NCBI GenBank assembly: GCA_034927345.1
Contig: JAYFQE010000003.1
Location: 1 to 64,000 of the forward strand
Reading direction: 5' to 3'
Length of the DNA: 64,000 bases
From: JAYFQE01 sp034927345
GTDB taxonomy: Bacteria; Bacillota; Clostridia; Saccharofermentanales; UBA5734
The position numbers were made by a program, and so were the translations under genes. This document shows, piece after piece, positions 1 through 7,922 of the stretch. The notes beneath the pieces are model-generated. The model did no database searches and was not told the origin of the DNA. It worked only from the letters and a program-made list of their open reading frames with translations. Each line of letters starts with the position of its first letter. Within the stretch, counting starts at the first letter, position 1.

Positions 1-1088
1 ACCTGAACCTGATTGACGCCTTCCAGGCGATACTCGACCGGGTCCTCAACCGTGATGATGTTGCGGTTGATCTTGTTCAGTTCACGCAAAACGGCATAAA
101 GGGTCGTCGTCTTGCCGCTGCCGGTCGGGCCGGTGACCAGGATAATGCCGTTTGTGCTTTTGATGATCTGGTCGAAAAGGACAATATTACTATCCGTAAA
201 GCCCAGCTGGGTTTTGCTCAGGACCAGGTCGCTGCGTCCCAGCAGGCGGATAACGATTTTCTCACCGTAAACGGTCGGCAGAATAGAAATACGCAAGTCG
301 ACGTCGCGGCCGTCCAGCGACATCTCCACCCGGCCGTCCTGGGGCAGACGTTTCTCGGCGATATCCATCTTGCCCATGATCTTGATCCGGGTTACGACCG
401 CCGGATGAGCCGCTTTGGACGCCTTCATGATCTCCTGCAGCTCGCCGTCGATCCGGAAGCGGATGCGCAGGAATTTGTCGAAGGGTTCGATATGAATATC
501 GCTGGCCCGCGAGCGGATGGCATGCTGAATAATCGAATTGACCAGCCGGACTACCGGCGCGTTGCTGATATCGCTCAATTCGCTGTCCGCTTCGCTGATC
601 TGATCGAAATTTAATTCTTTCTTGAAGTCTTCGACAGCTTTTTCGGCGCCTTCGCGGCTATAGAAACGGTCGATGGCCGACAGAAGCTCATTTTTCAGGA
701 CAATAGCCGGTTTGATTTTCATGCCGGTAAAGATCCGGACATCGTCGATGGCCTGCAGATTTAACGGGTCGGCCATGGCCAGGGTCAGCGTATTGTCTTC
801 TTTGCTGATCGGGATAACCTGATGGCGGCGCGCCATCGCTTCGTTGATCAGCAGGGGGCAGGACTGGTCAACTTCATATTTACTGAGCTCGATCAAGGGA
901 ATTTTAAGCTGGAATTCCAGGGCTTCGGCAATCTGCTTTTCCGTAGCCGCGTTCATATCGATCAAAACTTCGCCCAGACGTTTGCCTGAGGTCCGTTGTT
1001 GATCCAGAGCCTGCTGCAAAATTTCCGGCTCGATTAAGCCGGCTTCTATCAGCAGTTCTCCCAGGACTTTTCGCCCATTTTCACTCAT
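1..1088 (-). CDS. pilB: Type IV pilus / type II secretion assembly ATPase PilB/GspE, truncated by window edge
   Basis: The minus-strand frame is open from an ATG at 1088 to the left edge, so the C-terminus is missing. The first ~150 residues resemble the MshEN/T2SSE N-terminal domain (GELLIEAGLIEPE, then KRLGEVLID). The ATPase core follows, with the family signature SDIHIEPF, the segment LPQDGR, and a Walker A motif GPTGSGKTT encoded near positions 112-138. The Asp-box segment ITVEDPVEY comes next. The family hexamer powers assembly of type IV pilin-like filaments on the cytoplasmic face of the membrane. A GGAG ribosome binding site and a strong promoter precede the start. It is probably the first gene of a pilus or pseudopilus operon continuing to the left; whether that operon makes pili, a competence pseudopilus or a secretion system cannot be told here. 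Confidence 0.9.
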   Translation of the reverse strand, partial: MSENGRKVLGELLIEAGLIEPEILQQALDQQRTSGKRLGEVLIDMNAATEKQIAEALEFQLKIPLIELSKYEVDQSCPLLINEAMARRHQVIPISKEDNTLTLAMADPLNLQAIDDVRIFTGMKIKPAIVLKNELLSAIDRFYSREGAEKAVEDFKKELNFDQISEADSELSDISNAPVVRLVNSIIQHAIRSRASDIHIEPFDKFLRIRFRIDGELQEIMKASKAAHPAVVTRIKIMGKMDIAEKRLPQDGRVEMSLDGRDVDLRISILPTVYGEKIVIRLLGRSDLVLSKTQLGFTDSNIVLFDQIIKSTNGIILVTGPTGSGKTTTLYAVLRELNKINRNIITVEDPVEYRLEGVNQVQ

Positions 1089-1126
1089 GCAATGCTGTAC
1101 TCCAGTTGTTTAGAACTTTGATCTTA

Positions 1127-1155
1127 TTTATACCACAAAACCTTAAGATCGTCAA
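1127..1155 (-). promoter_or_regulatory. Sigma-A-type promoter for pilB
   Basis: On the minus strand TTGACG (1150-1155) is followed after exactly 17 bases by TATAAA (1127-1132). The -10 lies about 40 bases upstream of the pilB ATG, which matches a short leader carrying a GGAG ribosome binding site. Confidence 0.75.
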
Positions 1156-1458
1156 GAAAAGTCACGAACAATAAAAAGCAGGTTCTTGTTTTATTTACCG
1201 CAATGGCGACCAGGAACTTAAGCCCGAAAAGGTTTCGTATTACTCTGTTTCGCGATGATTGCACCTTTTTGACAAATCTGTTGCAGAACGGTTTTCTTGT
1301 ATGACGCGTTTGTAAAGACATGATTATAACCAAAATGGTTAAATTACTTTTACTAAATTTGGTTAATTTGCTTATATAAGCAGCATGTTTTGTTTACTGT
1401 CCCGGTGATGGACAAGATATTTCTTTTAAGCAGGTTGATTTTTCTATAACAGCAACAA
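1156..1458. other. Non-coding stretch between pilB promoter and fucU terminator
   Basis: No convincing gene is seen here. The stretch is AT-rich around 1320-1380 and contains a perfect 12-base palindrome GCTTATATAAGC (1370-1381) and a shorter AACC-N5-GGTT inverted repeat at about 1328-1340. These could be operators or curved upstream DNA for pilB, but nothing in the sequence proves a role. Confidence 0.35.
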
Positions 1459-1491
1459 AGGCGGCATGTCGTCAGAATCGAAATGCCGCCT
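1458..1491 (-). terminator. Probable intrinsic terminator of the fucU operon
   Basis: The arms AGGCGGCAT and ATGCCGCCT pair perfectly around a 15-base loop, about 37 bases past the fucU stop. On the minus strand the stem is followed by a short T-containing tail. The plus-strand side has a slightly better T-run, so it may work in both directions. Confidence 0.55.
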
Positions 1492-1527
1492 CATTTTTCG
1501 TGCAAGATGATGACATCCGGTTATGCA

Positions 1528-1968
1528 TCAGGACTCGACGACGACGCCTTTTTTCAGGATGATATTGGCATACAGCGCTTTTTCGCCGGTCGCGATGACA
1601 GCATAGCATTTCCTGGCCCGCTCGTAAAAAGCAAAGCGCTCGACATATTCGATCAGGTCGCTGCCGTCGCGGCCGTCTTTCTCGCTGATGATCGATTGAT
1701 AGGTGTCCCAGATCGGCGTTTTTACCGGGTCGCCCGGCGTAACCGCCATCAGGGCAACCGGCCGGCTGGTATATGTGTCGAGCGGATAGAGCTGCAGGAT
1801 CGCCTCCAGAAGCTCCGGCACGCCATGGCCGTCGCAGCGGATCGTCCGGCTGTTGATCGATTCATGCGGAAAGTTGCCGTCGCCGATGCAGATTTCATCG
1901 CCATGGCCCATTTCCATCAGTGTTTTTAATAATTCCGGAGATAAAAGAGCAGGTATTCCCTTAAGCAT
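1528..1968 (-). CDS. fucU: RbsD/FucU family sugar mutarotase, likely L-fucose mutarotase
   Basis: This 146-residue protein has the size and pattern of FucU/RbsD pyranases: MLKGIPALLSPELLK at the N-terminus, then EMGHGDEI with His22 as the conserved catalytic histidine, and DGHGVPELLEAIL. The family interconverts alpha and beta anomers of L-fucose (FucU) or ribose forms (RbsD); the DGHGVPELLEAI segment points to FucU. It lies 41 bases downstream of a class II aldolase-like gene in the same direction, so the two are probably one operon for fucose or a related deoxysugar. No fucose isomerase, kinase or transporter is nearby. The start has a good ribosome binding site (aatcAGGAGGttc) just upstream. 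Confidence 0.9.
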   Translation of the reverse strand: MLKGIPALLSPELLKTLMEMGHGDEICIGDGNFPHESINSRTIRCDGHGVPELLEAILQLYPLDTYTSRPVALMAVTPGDPVKTPIWDTYQSIISEKDGRDGSDLIEYVERFAFYERARKCYAVIATGEKALYANIILKKGVVVES

Positions 1969-2009
1969 ATGAACCTCCTGATTTTCAGCCGGCTGGCCGC
2001 CGGCAGAGT

Positions 2010-3296
2010 TTACAGCGGAAAATAACGATCGAGGTCGGCTATCCGTTCTTCGTCTAAAGGCCTGCCCAGCCCCGGCGCCGGTATATCCAGCTGAGCCCGG
2101 GCGGCAAATTCGGCGACTTCAAAGCGGTCGTAAGCCTGCAGCAGCGATTGGCCGGTGACGATGACACCGTCGTTGGCCAGCAGAATGGCCGGCGTTTGCG
2201 GGCCGAACAGGGCGGCCACTTTCTGGGGTTCGAGATAATTGAATCCGTACGGGTATTTGGGGATCTGCCGCAGCATGACATAGCTTTCCGGCATCTGGCG
2301 GACATCCAGTACGGCGTCGGTCAGGGTGTAAACCATCAGATGGGCGGGCTGGGCGCAGATTATCGCCCGGACTTCCGGCTGGCGGTAGTAGATCAGCTCA
2401 TGGAGAAAGACCGCGCGGCTGGGCGTTTTGCCGGATTCTTTCATGCTGCGGTGCATCAGGACCAGGTGTTCTTCCTGGATCAGGCGCCGGTCGCGTCCAT
2501 ACGGCGTGATCAGAAACGAGCCGTCGTCAAGACGGACGGATAAGGTCCCCTGCGTACTGGTAAAAAGTTTTTGATCCAGAGCGCGCTGGATCGTGGCGAC
2601 CATGTCGCGGCGCAGGCCGAGTTCCTCGCTGCTGTGATGGCGCGGCTTAAAGTCGCTCAGGCGGGTATGGGCTTTGGTGCGCGCCAGGTCGATCTGTTCT
2701 TCCGTCAGGGCGTTCACCGGGCCGACACGCCGGGCCATCAATTCGATCCGGGCGGAATATTCCAGCGTTTCAAAAATCTTATAAGCCTGACTGAGATTTT
2801 CGGCGGCGACGCAGATGCCGTGATTTTCCAAAAGCACCGCCGAGTAGCCTTTGCGGAATTCTGCCGCCAGCTTGTCGCCTAATTCGGCCGATCCCATCCG
2901 GGCATAGGGCGCCAGGCCGACATGGCCGCAGACGACCCGGGTGTTGGGAATCAGGTTGACGGACGGCACCTGGTTCATGATGCTGAAAGTGACCAGAGCC
3001 GGCGAATGGGCATGCAGAATCGCTTGAACCCGATCGCAGGCTTTGTAAATGGCCTGATGAAATTGCAGCTCGGAAGTCGGTTTGCGAAAGCCGCTTTGGC
3101 TCAGGTCAGGATGGATGCAGACCATGTCGCTGCGCGTGAGGGCGCCTTTGTCGATACTGCCCGGCGTCACCCACAGATCGCCGTTCGGTTCACGAATCGA
3201 TAAATTGCCGCCGGACATCGTCGTCAAGCCGCTCGAGTAAATTCGGTGCATAACGGTTACCAGCTGATCAGCCGGATGCATGAGATCAAGGCGCAT
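2010..3296 (-). CDS. Fused double class II aldolase/adducin protein; second copy lacks the metal site
   Basis: The 428-residue protein has two class II aldolase (FucA/RhaD/AraD) domains, roughly residues 8-205 and 225-415. Domain 1 keeps the family's catalytic features: Glu76 (TSELQFH) and metal ligands His95 and His97 (HAHSPA) plus His160 (LLENHG). In domain 2 the matching places read AVFLHE, AQPAHL and LLANDG, so glutamate and all three histidines are lost. Class II aldolases cleave phosphorylated ketoses such as L-fuculose-1-phosphate to DHAP and an aldehyde. Only the first half here looks able to bind zinc; the second may be structural or substrate-binding. Upstream of fucU in the same operon, with AGGAGGAG before the ATG. 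The precise substrate is not evident. Confidence 0.85.
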   Translation of the reverse strand: MRLDLMHPADQLVTVMHRIYSSGLTTMSGGNLSIREPNGDLWVTPGSIDKGALTRSDMVCIHPDLSQSGFRKPTSELQFHQAIYKACDRVQAILHAHSPALVTFSIMNQVPSVNLIPNTRVVCGHVGLAPYARMGSAELGDKLAAEFRKGYSAVLLENHGICVAAENLSQAYKIFETLEYSARIELMARRVGPVNALTEEQIDLARTKAHTRLSDFKPRHHSSEELGLRRDMVATIQRALDQKLFTSTQGTLSVRLDDGSFLITPYGRDRRLIQEEHLVLMHRSMKESGKTPSRAVFLHELIYYRQPEVRAIICAQPAHLMVYTLTDAVLDVRQMPESYVMLRQIPKYPYGFNYLEPQKVAALFGPQTPAILLANDGVIVTGQSLLQAYDRFEVAEFAARAQLDIPAPGLGRPLDEERIADLDRYFPL

Positions 3297-3388
3297 GGAA
3301 AGCTCCTCCTTTAATGCGATCGATCATTTTTAGTTTAGCACAAACTGAGCCGGATCGTCCTGTTCGATTTATCCGCGTTACATTTTCT

Positions 3389-3418
3389 TTGCATTGAAAC
3401 CGGCAGGCACGTTATAAT
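3389..3418 (+). promoter_or_regulatory. Promoter for the response regulator gene
   Basis: TTGCAT (3389-3394) and a perfect TATAAT (3413-3418) are separated by 18 bases. Transcription starting about seven bases later would give a very short leader, just covering the ribosome binding site at 3427-3432. Confidence 0.55.
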
Positions 3419-3439
3419 ACTTTTGCGAGGTGTATGCCG

Positions 3440-4099
3440 ATGAATGTGATAATCGCCGACGATCAAACGCTTTTTCGCGATATGATGCTGTCTCTGCTCG
3501 GGACGGAAGCGGACATCAACCTGACCGCCTGTGTCGGCAACGGCGCCGACGTTTTAAAGGTCTGCGCTTCACAGCCGGTCGATCTGGTGCTGATGGATAT
3601 CCGGATGCCGGAAATGGACGGTATCGCCGCCGCCCGCAAACTGCAGCAGGTTTCGCCCCAAACGCGGGTTATCCTGCTGACGGCTTTCGAGGAACGTGAT
3701 CTGTCCGGGCTGGCCGAACTGCCCAATATTTACGGTATCCTGCTTAAAGACATCCACGTCGAACATCTTTTACAAGCCATACAAATGAGCCGTTTCGGTT
3801 TATTTGTGACCAATAAATCCTGTTTACGCCCATCGGCGGAACCGGACGCCGCGAGCGGAGAAGCCGGCGGCGGCATGCGGACGGCGGCGCTCCGGGAAGG
3901 GCTGAATCCTGTCTTTACGCCCCTGGATCTGCAGATTCTCCATTGCCTGTCTTCCGGGATGAGCAACCGCGAAATCGCCGAAGCCATCAATTATTCCGAA
4001 GGCACGGTCAAAAGCCGGATATCCCGGCTGTTGGCGGAGATCGACCTGAAAGACCGGACGCAGCTGGCACTCTTCGCGTTAAAGCACCACTTGACCTGA
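3440..4099 (+). CDS. NarL/LuxR-type two-component response regulator
   Basis: The protein has an N-terminal receiver domain: an acidic pair in IIADDQ, the phospho-acceptor aspartate in VLMDIRMPEMDG, a threonine in ILLTAF and the lysine in ILLKDI. After a glycine/alanine-rich linker comes a C-terminal LuxR-type helix-turn-helix (LHCLSSGMSNREIAEAINYSEGTVKSRIS). Two in-frame ATGs exist at 3434 and 3440. The ribosome binding site GAGGTG (3427-3432) sits correctly for 3440 and too close for 3434, so 3440 is chosen. Its last 21 bases overlap the end of the convergent histidine kinase gene, the obvious partner. Target genes are not visible; the surface-protein locus and the sensor genes nearby are candidates. 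Confidence 0.9.
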   Translation: MNVIIADDQTLFRDMMLSLLGTEADINLTACVGNGADVLKVCASQPVDLVLMDIRMPEMDGIAAARKLQQVSPQTRVILLTAFEERDLSGLAELPNIYGILLKDIHVEHLLQAIQMSRFGLFVTNKSCLRPSAEPDAASGEAGGGMRTAALREGLNPVFTPLDLQILHCLSSGMSNREIAEAINYSEGTVKSRISRLLAEIDLKDRTQLALFALKHHLT

Positions 4100-5908
4100 G
4101 CAGCTGTCGGTTCCGGTATCCGGAAGCGGCTCCACGGCAGGAACCGGCGGCGGATCTGCCGGGCCGTCTGTTTTTCGCGGCCAGGGTACGGCGACATAAA
4201 CACCAAAGCCGCTGCTGTCGCTCTGCAGGCGCAAGGTTCCGCCCAAGGTCTGAACGCGCCGCTCCATATTGAGCAAGCCAAATCCTTTGACAAAATTCGG
4301 ATTGCCGCAGCCGTTATCCAGAAGAATCAGGTCATAGTGCCGGTCGTCGGCCAGCAGGAAAAGACTGATTAAGGTTGCATGGCCGTGCTTGACGGCATTG
4401 GTCATGGCTTCGCGGCTGATCTGCAGGATCTCGCTCTCATGGGCAGCCGGGATTTGCTCAACCGGCCCCCGGCAATCCATTTCCAAACTGACGCCGGACA
4501 GAGCCAGTTCGTTGCCCAGCGCGCGCAATTGAACCGGCAACGCGGCGGCAGCGACCTCGTTCTCCGCAGCCGGCGCCGGTAAATGATCTTCATAAGCCGG
4601 GTATGGAGGCAGGTTTTGCGTTAAGGGCAATTGATTGAGGATTTGATGAAGCAATTGGCCGGCTTGGCCAAAAAGCTCGGTTTGTTCCGGCTCTGTATCC
4701 GGCCGGCTTTGTATACGTTCCAGCAAAGCGATCAGGATAATCAGACTATGGCCCAGGGAATCATGCATCTCACGGGCCAACTGATTGCGGACCGTGATCT
4801 GGCGCAGTTCCGAGGCGATCTGCGCATAACGCTGCAGGGATTGGTTTGCCGACGCCAGCTGCTCATTCTGACCGGCCAGCAGACGGCGCAGCTGCAGCTC
4901 ATTTTCCAGTTCGGCCAGGCGATAAACGAAACCGACCGGACGGCCGTTGCGGTCGCAGACTTCATGGACGGTCCATTCAAATAAATGCTGACCGGCAGCG
5001 GTATCGAGCTGGATTTCCCGCCGCAGGGGTTTGGGTTCTGTCGGAAAGACCCGTAAAAGCGGGCTGAGATCCGCGACCGGCATCAGGCGATGAACCGTTA
5101 CGGCCGGTTCGAACAAACGGGACAAAGCCAGATTATAATCAATGATACGTCCGTCCAGCCGCGTAATGGCCAAAGCGCTGCTGATCTCATTCATGATCAT
5201 CCGCCGGGCCAGCGGCGTGATATCGACAAAATGAAATCTCAGAACAGACAAGCCGATCAAAGTGATGGATACGGCGCTCAGAAGCGGTTCCAACATGAAA
5301 GGCGGGCGCCAGGCGCCGGCAACAATGAAAATATGTACGATGACCGGCGTGAGAATCCCGGCAAGGAAAAGAACAATCGCCGGCCGCCGGCGGTCCGCCT
5401 GCCGGATCAGACTCAGGCAGCAAAACAACAGGCCAAGAGCCAGATAAATATAATTATAACCGGCAACAATCCCATAAGCCGGGGCGGTCGTCTCGGTAAA
5501 AGCCGTAAAGCCGCGGAAACATCCCTGATGCAGCGGATTCGTCAACACCAGCAGATAGACGAGGGCGGCCGGCAGGCTCAGCGGCACAATGACCCGGGAG
5601 GGCAATTTATGGCCGCTCTGACAGCTGATGCCTAAAAAGAGCAGGTTTAGACTCATACTGCAGATCGCCAAATACTGCATACAGATCATCACCCATAGCC
5701 AGGGCTGGCCCGGAACGCCGGCCCGTAAAATGATCGTGACGATCCATAAAGCCAGACTCAGGCCGGCCGCTAAAAAGTAATCCTGCAGGGGTGATTTGCG
5801 GCTGCGAAGGCCGACAAAGACATTGAGCGCTAAAAGCAGGGCCAGGACCGCCAGGTAAATGGCTACCGGGCCAAAAGATTCTTCAGGCAGTATTTGTATC
5901 GTCGGCAG
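4079..5908 (-). CDS. 7TM histidine kinase of the NarX/DesK (HisKA_3) class
   Basis: An N-terminal multi-helix membrane region resembling the 7TM sensor module of histidine kinases (about residues 10-235) is followed by a PAS-like segment (GRIIDYN...), a coiled coil, a HisKA_3 dimerisation box (LAREMHDSLGH, phospho-acceptor His) and an HATPase domain (REAMTNAVKHG; DNGCG; GFGLLNMERRV). The first conventional start is a GTG at 5692, which would cut the membrane domain after its second helix. The frame stays open for 72 more codons with hydrophobic helices and no ATG, GTG or TTG, back to a CTG at 5908 placed eight bases after GGGAGG; an in-frame TAA lies ten codons further up. I therefore choose the CTG. 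The gene ends inside the convergent response regulator gene. Confidence 0.8.
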   Translation of the reverse strand: MPTIQILPEESFGPVAIYLAVLALLLALNVFVGLRSRKSPLQDYFLAAGLSLALWIVTIILRAGVPGQPWLWVMICMQYLAICSMSLNLLFLGISCQSGHKLPSRVIVPLSLPAALVYLLVLTNPLHQGCFRGFTAFTETTAPAYGIVAGYNYIYLALGLLFCCLSLIRQADRRRPAIVLFLAGILTPVIVHIFIVAGAWRPPFMLEPLLSAVSITLIGLSVLRFHFVDITPLARRMIMNEISSALAITRLDGRIIDYNLALSRLFEPAVTVHRLMPVADLSPLLRVFPTEPKPLRREIQLDTAAGQHLFEWTVHEVCDRNGRPVGFVYRLAELENELQLRRLLAGQNEQLASANQSLQRYAQIASELRQITVRNQLAREMHDSLGHSLIILIALLERIQSRPDTEPEQTELFGQAGQLLHQILNQLPLTQNLPPYPAYEDHLPAPAAENEVAAAALPVQLRALGNELALSGVSLEMDCRGPVEQIPAAHESEILQISREAMTNAVKHGHATLISLFLLADDRHYDLILLDNGCGNPNFVKGFGLLNMERRVQTLGGTLRLQSDSSGFGVYVAVPWPRKTDGPADPPPVPAVEPLPDTGTDSCSGQVVL

Positions 5909-5982
5909 AGTCCTTCCCTCCCTTTTGATTTTTTATCGCGGCAAGCCGGAACCGGATTGATGCCGGCCGGCTCCGGATTCGC

Positions 5983-7107
5983 TCAACCGGTCAGGCGGCC
6001 GACCAGCGCGCGAATATCGGCCAGCGCCTGCCGGCTTTCATTGATCAGAACTTTCAGCAGCGGTTTGCGGTCTTCCGGCCGGAGACCGGGAGCCTGGCTG
6101 ATCAGATCGGCTGCCGCCGTCAGCCGCTGCCGCACCGAGGTGTCGATGAAGGCGGCGACCTCCTGCTGGGTAGCGGCTCCGGCGTACTGCTCAACCAGCT
6201 GGGCATAATTGGACAGCTGGCGGTTAATTTCTTTAAGCTCGCGGTTCTGGCGCTGCAGCTGCTGGGAAATATTCCGGGTTGGCGTAATATCGCTCAGGAG
6301 CAGGAAAAATCCGGCTACACGGCCTCGTTTATTCTTCAAAGCCTGACAGCACCAAAGCCAGGTCAATGTTACTTCTTCATTGGGCGACCACTCCAGCTCG
6401 CCGCCGGCCCGCGAGCCGGGATTTTGCATGGCGCGCGCCAAAGCGGAACAGCCGCCTTCGCAGCCATTCATCATCCGGGCGAGCAGTTCATCCCGGTTGC
6501 CGGCTCCTGCAAACGCAGGATTGGTGCTGTTGTGATCGATCAGATTGCCGGAACGGTCAAAAACAAATACGGTGTCGGGAACCACCAACATGATCCGGTC
6601 AAAGGAAAGATCGGTAATATTGATCAAATGCCGGCTCAAGGCGTAAATCAATTGCAGACTGTAAGATACCATGAAAAAGAGCGGCAGCAGCTGGTAGCCT
6701 CGGAAAAAGACATCCTCGCTGCCGATCTGATCGGCGTTGATAATTAAATCAAGGAAATTAAAGCTAAAGAAGAAGACGATCAAAGCGCCGGCGCCGCTGA
6801 TCATTTGCAGCAGCAGGGGCAGCCGCGAGCGGGTTACCAGGGTATAAGCCAGCTGGATGGTCAGAAAAACAGTCAGAGATAAAACGATCAGGCCGGCGAT
6901 GACAATAACGGACAGGAGCATCGTGTCCGGCGCGTGCAATTCAAGCATATGTAAAAACAAACCCATTAAAATGGCGCTATTACAGGTGATTAAAGCATAA
7001 TAAGCAGCCGAGCGGCTGGAACGGGCATACAAGACAACCGCGATGACTACAGCTGCGATGATAGCCGGCAAATACAGCAGGGATTGGATAAATAAAGCAG
7101 AATCCAT
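5983..7107 (-). CDS. Membrane sensor paralogue of the histidine kinase, lacking phospho-acceptor and ATPase domain
   Basis: The 374-residue protein starts with a seven-helix membrane region like the downstream kinase (about 1-190), then a PAS-like domain (DTVFVFDRSGNLIDHN...; LTWLWCCQALKNKRGRVAGFFLLLSDI), a coiled coil and a helical tail. The tail AAFIDTSVRQRL aligns with the kinase's REMHDSLGHSL, with Asp in place of the phosphorylated His, and the protein ends at ALADIRALVGRL, matching the end of the second DHp helix. No HATPase domain follows. It is the first gene of the pair, 74 bases before the kinase start. I infer a non-catalytic sensor that may dimerise with or modulate the kinase. 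A truncated pseudogene is less likely because the reading frame ends cleanly at a domain boundary. Confidence 0.75.
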   Translation of the reverse strand: MDSALFIQSLLYLPAIIAAVVIAVVLYARSSRSAAYYALITCNSAILMGLFLHMLELHAPDTMLLSVIVIAGLIVLSLTVFLTIQLAYTLVTRSRLPLLLQMISGAGALIVFFFSFNFLDLIINADQIGSEDVFFRGYQLLPLFFMVSYSLQLIYALSRHLINITDLSFDRIMLVVPDTVFVFDRSGNLIDHNSTNPAFAGAGNRDELLARMMNGCEGGCSALARAMQNPGSRAGGELEWSPNEEVTLTWLWCCQALKNKRGRVAGFFLLLSDITPTRNISQQLQRQNRELKEINRQLSNYAQLVEQYAGAATQQEVAAFIDTSVRQRLTAAADLISQAPGLRPEDRKPLLKVLINESRQALADIRALVGRLTG

Positions 7108-7267
7108 TCCAATATCCTTCCCGTGGCCTGTTGGCCGAAGCCCTGAACCAGGTTCCCTTCATTATATCCATTGCCGGCTGCGGCCAGCAATAGCTTAAAC
7201 GCCAATCCTTTGCCAGCATGAAGACGCAATTTGTCCGATCGGCCGGTTGTTTATAGCCGTTCGGCCA

Positions 7268-7296
7268 TTCAGATGTTCCCGGCAAACCTTTATACT
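7268..7296 (+). promoter_or_regulatory. Possible promoter for the zinc-ribbon membrane protein gene
   Basis: TATACT (7291-7296) is preceded after 17 bases by TTCAGA (7268-7273). The -35 is only a partial match, but spacing and distance to the start at 7351 are reasonable. Confidence 0.4.
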
Positions 7297-7350
7297 GAAA
7301 ACATGAAACAAGCCGTCCCAACGGCTAGAATAATGAAAGAGGTGTATTTC

Positions 7351-7818
7351 ATGGCTAAATTTTGTCCTTCTTGCGGGAAATCACTAGATGACGCCGTTCA
7401 ATTCTGCGACGGCTGCGGAGCTCCGCAAAATGCAGCCGGCGCCAATCCGGCCGGCGCAGCGCCTAATCCCGGCGCGGCAGGCGGACCTGCGGCTAAAGTC
7501 CAGGAAGTTTTTGCTCCCGAAGATATCGAAAAGAACAAAGTTATGGCCGGCTTGGCCTACATCCTGTTTTTCTTGCCGCTCGTAGCCTGCCCCGATTCCC
7601 GCTTCGGCCGTTTCCATGCCAATCAGGGCCTCTTATTGTTGATCCTCAGCGTCGGCGGCAGCATTGTTTCCAGCATCATCCCGATTCTGGGCTGGTTCAT
7701 TCTCGCGCCCATTCTCTGCGTTGTTGTCCTTATTTTCGCCATCATGGGCCTGGTCAACGGTTTAAACGGCAAAGCGAAAGAACTGCCGCTGATCGGTAAA
7801 TTCCGCATCATCAAATAA
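7351..7818 (+). CDS. Small membrane protein with N-terminal zinc ribbon (DUF4870-like)
   Basis: The 155-residue protein begins with a zinc ribbon of two CxxC pairs (FCPSCGKSL...FCDGCGAP), then an alanine/proline/glycine linker, and a C-terminal part with about three hydrophobic segments (MAGLAYILFFLPLVAC; LLLLILSVGGSIVSSIIPILGWFIL; CVVVLIFAIMGLVNGL). It has the layout of DUF4870-type membrane proteins, whose function is not established. The frame is open further upstream, but GAAAGAGGTG (7335-7343) sits correctly for the ATG at 7351 and protein-like composition starts there. It is a single gene, divergent from the sensor pair, and ends at a strong terminator. Confidence 0.75.
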   Translation: MAKFCPSCGKSLDDAVQFCDGCGAPQNAAGANPAGAAPNPGAAGGPAAKVQEVFAPEDIEKNKVMAGLAYILFFLPLVACPDSRFGRFHANQGLLLLILSVGGSIVSSIIPILGWFILAPILCVVVLIFAIMGLVNGLNGKAKELPLIGKFRIIK

Positions 7819-7850
7819 ATCGTCGTTATGGCTTATAACCCTTAACCATC

Positions 7851-7890
7851 GGCAAAAAAAGAAGGCGCGTGAAGCGTCTTCTTTTTTGCC
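7851..7890. terminator. Bidirectional intrinsic terminator
   Basis: A nearly perfect inverted repeat (GGCAAAAAAAGAAGGCGC / GCGTCTTCTTTTTTGCC) lies between the converging genes at 7818 and 7923. It ends in T-runs on both strands, so it can stop transcription from both sides. Confidence 0.85.
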
Positions 7891-7922
7891 TGCAGACAGG
7901 TTATGATCTTCGTCCGGCCGGA

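Noticed and set aside
7231..7350. Longer N-terminus for the zinc-ribbon protein, starting at 7231
   Set aside because: The extra codons span the promoter-like region, and the ATG at 7351 has a good ribosome binding site directly before the zinc ribbon.
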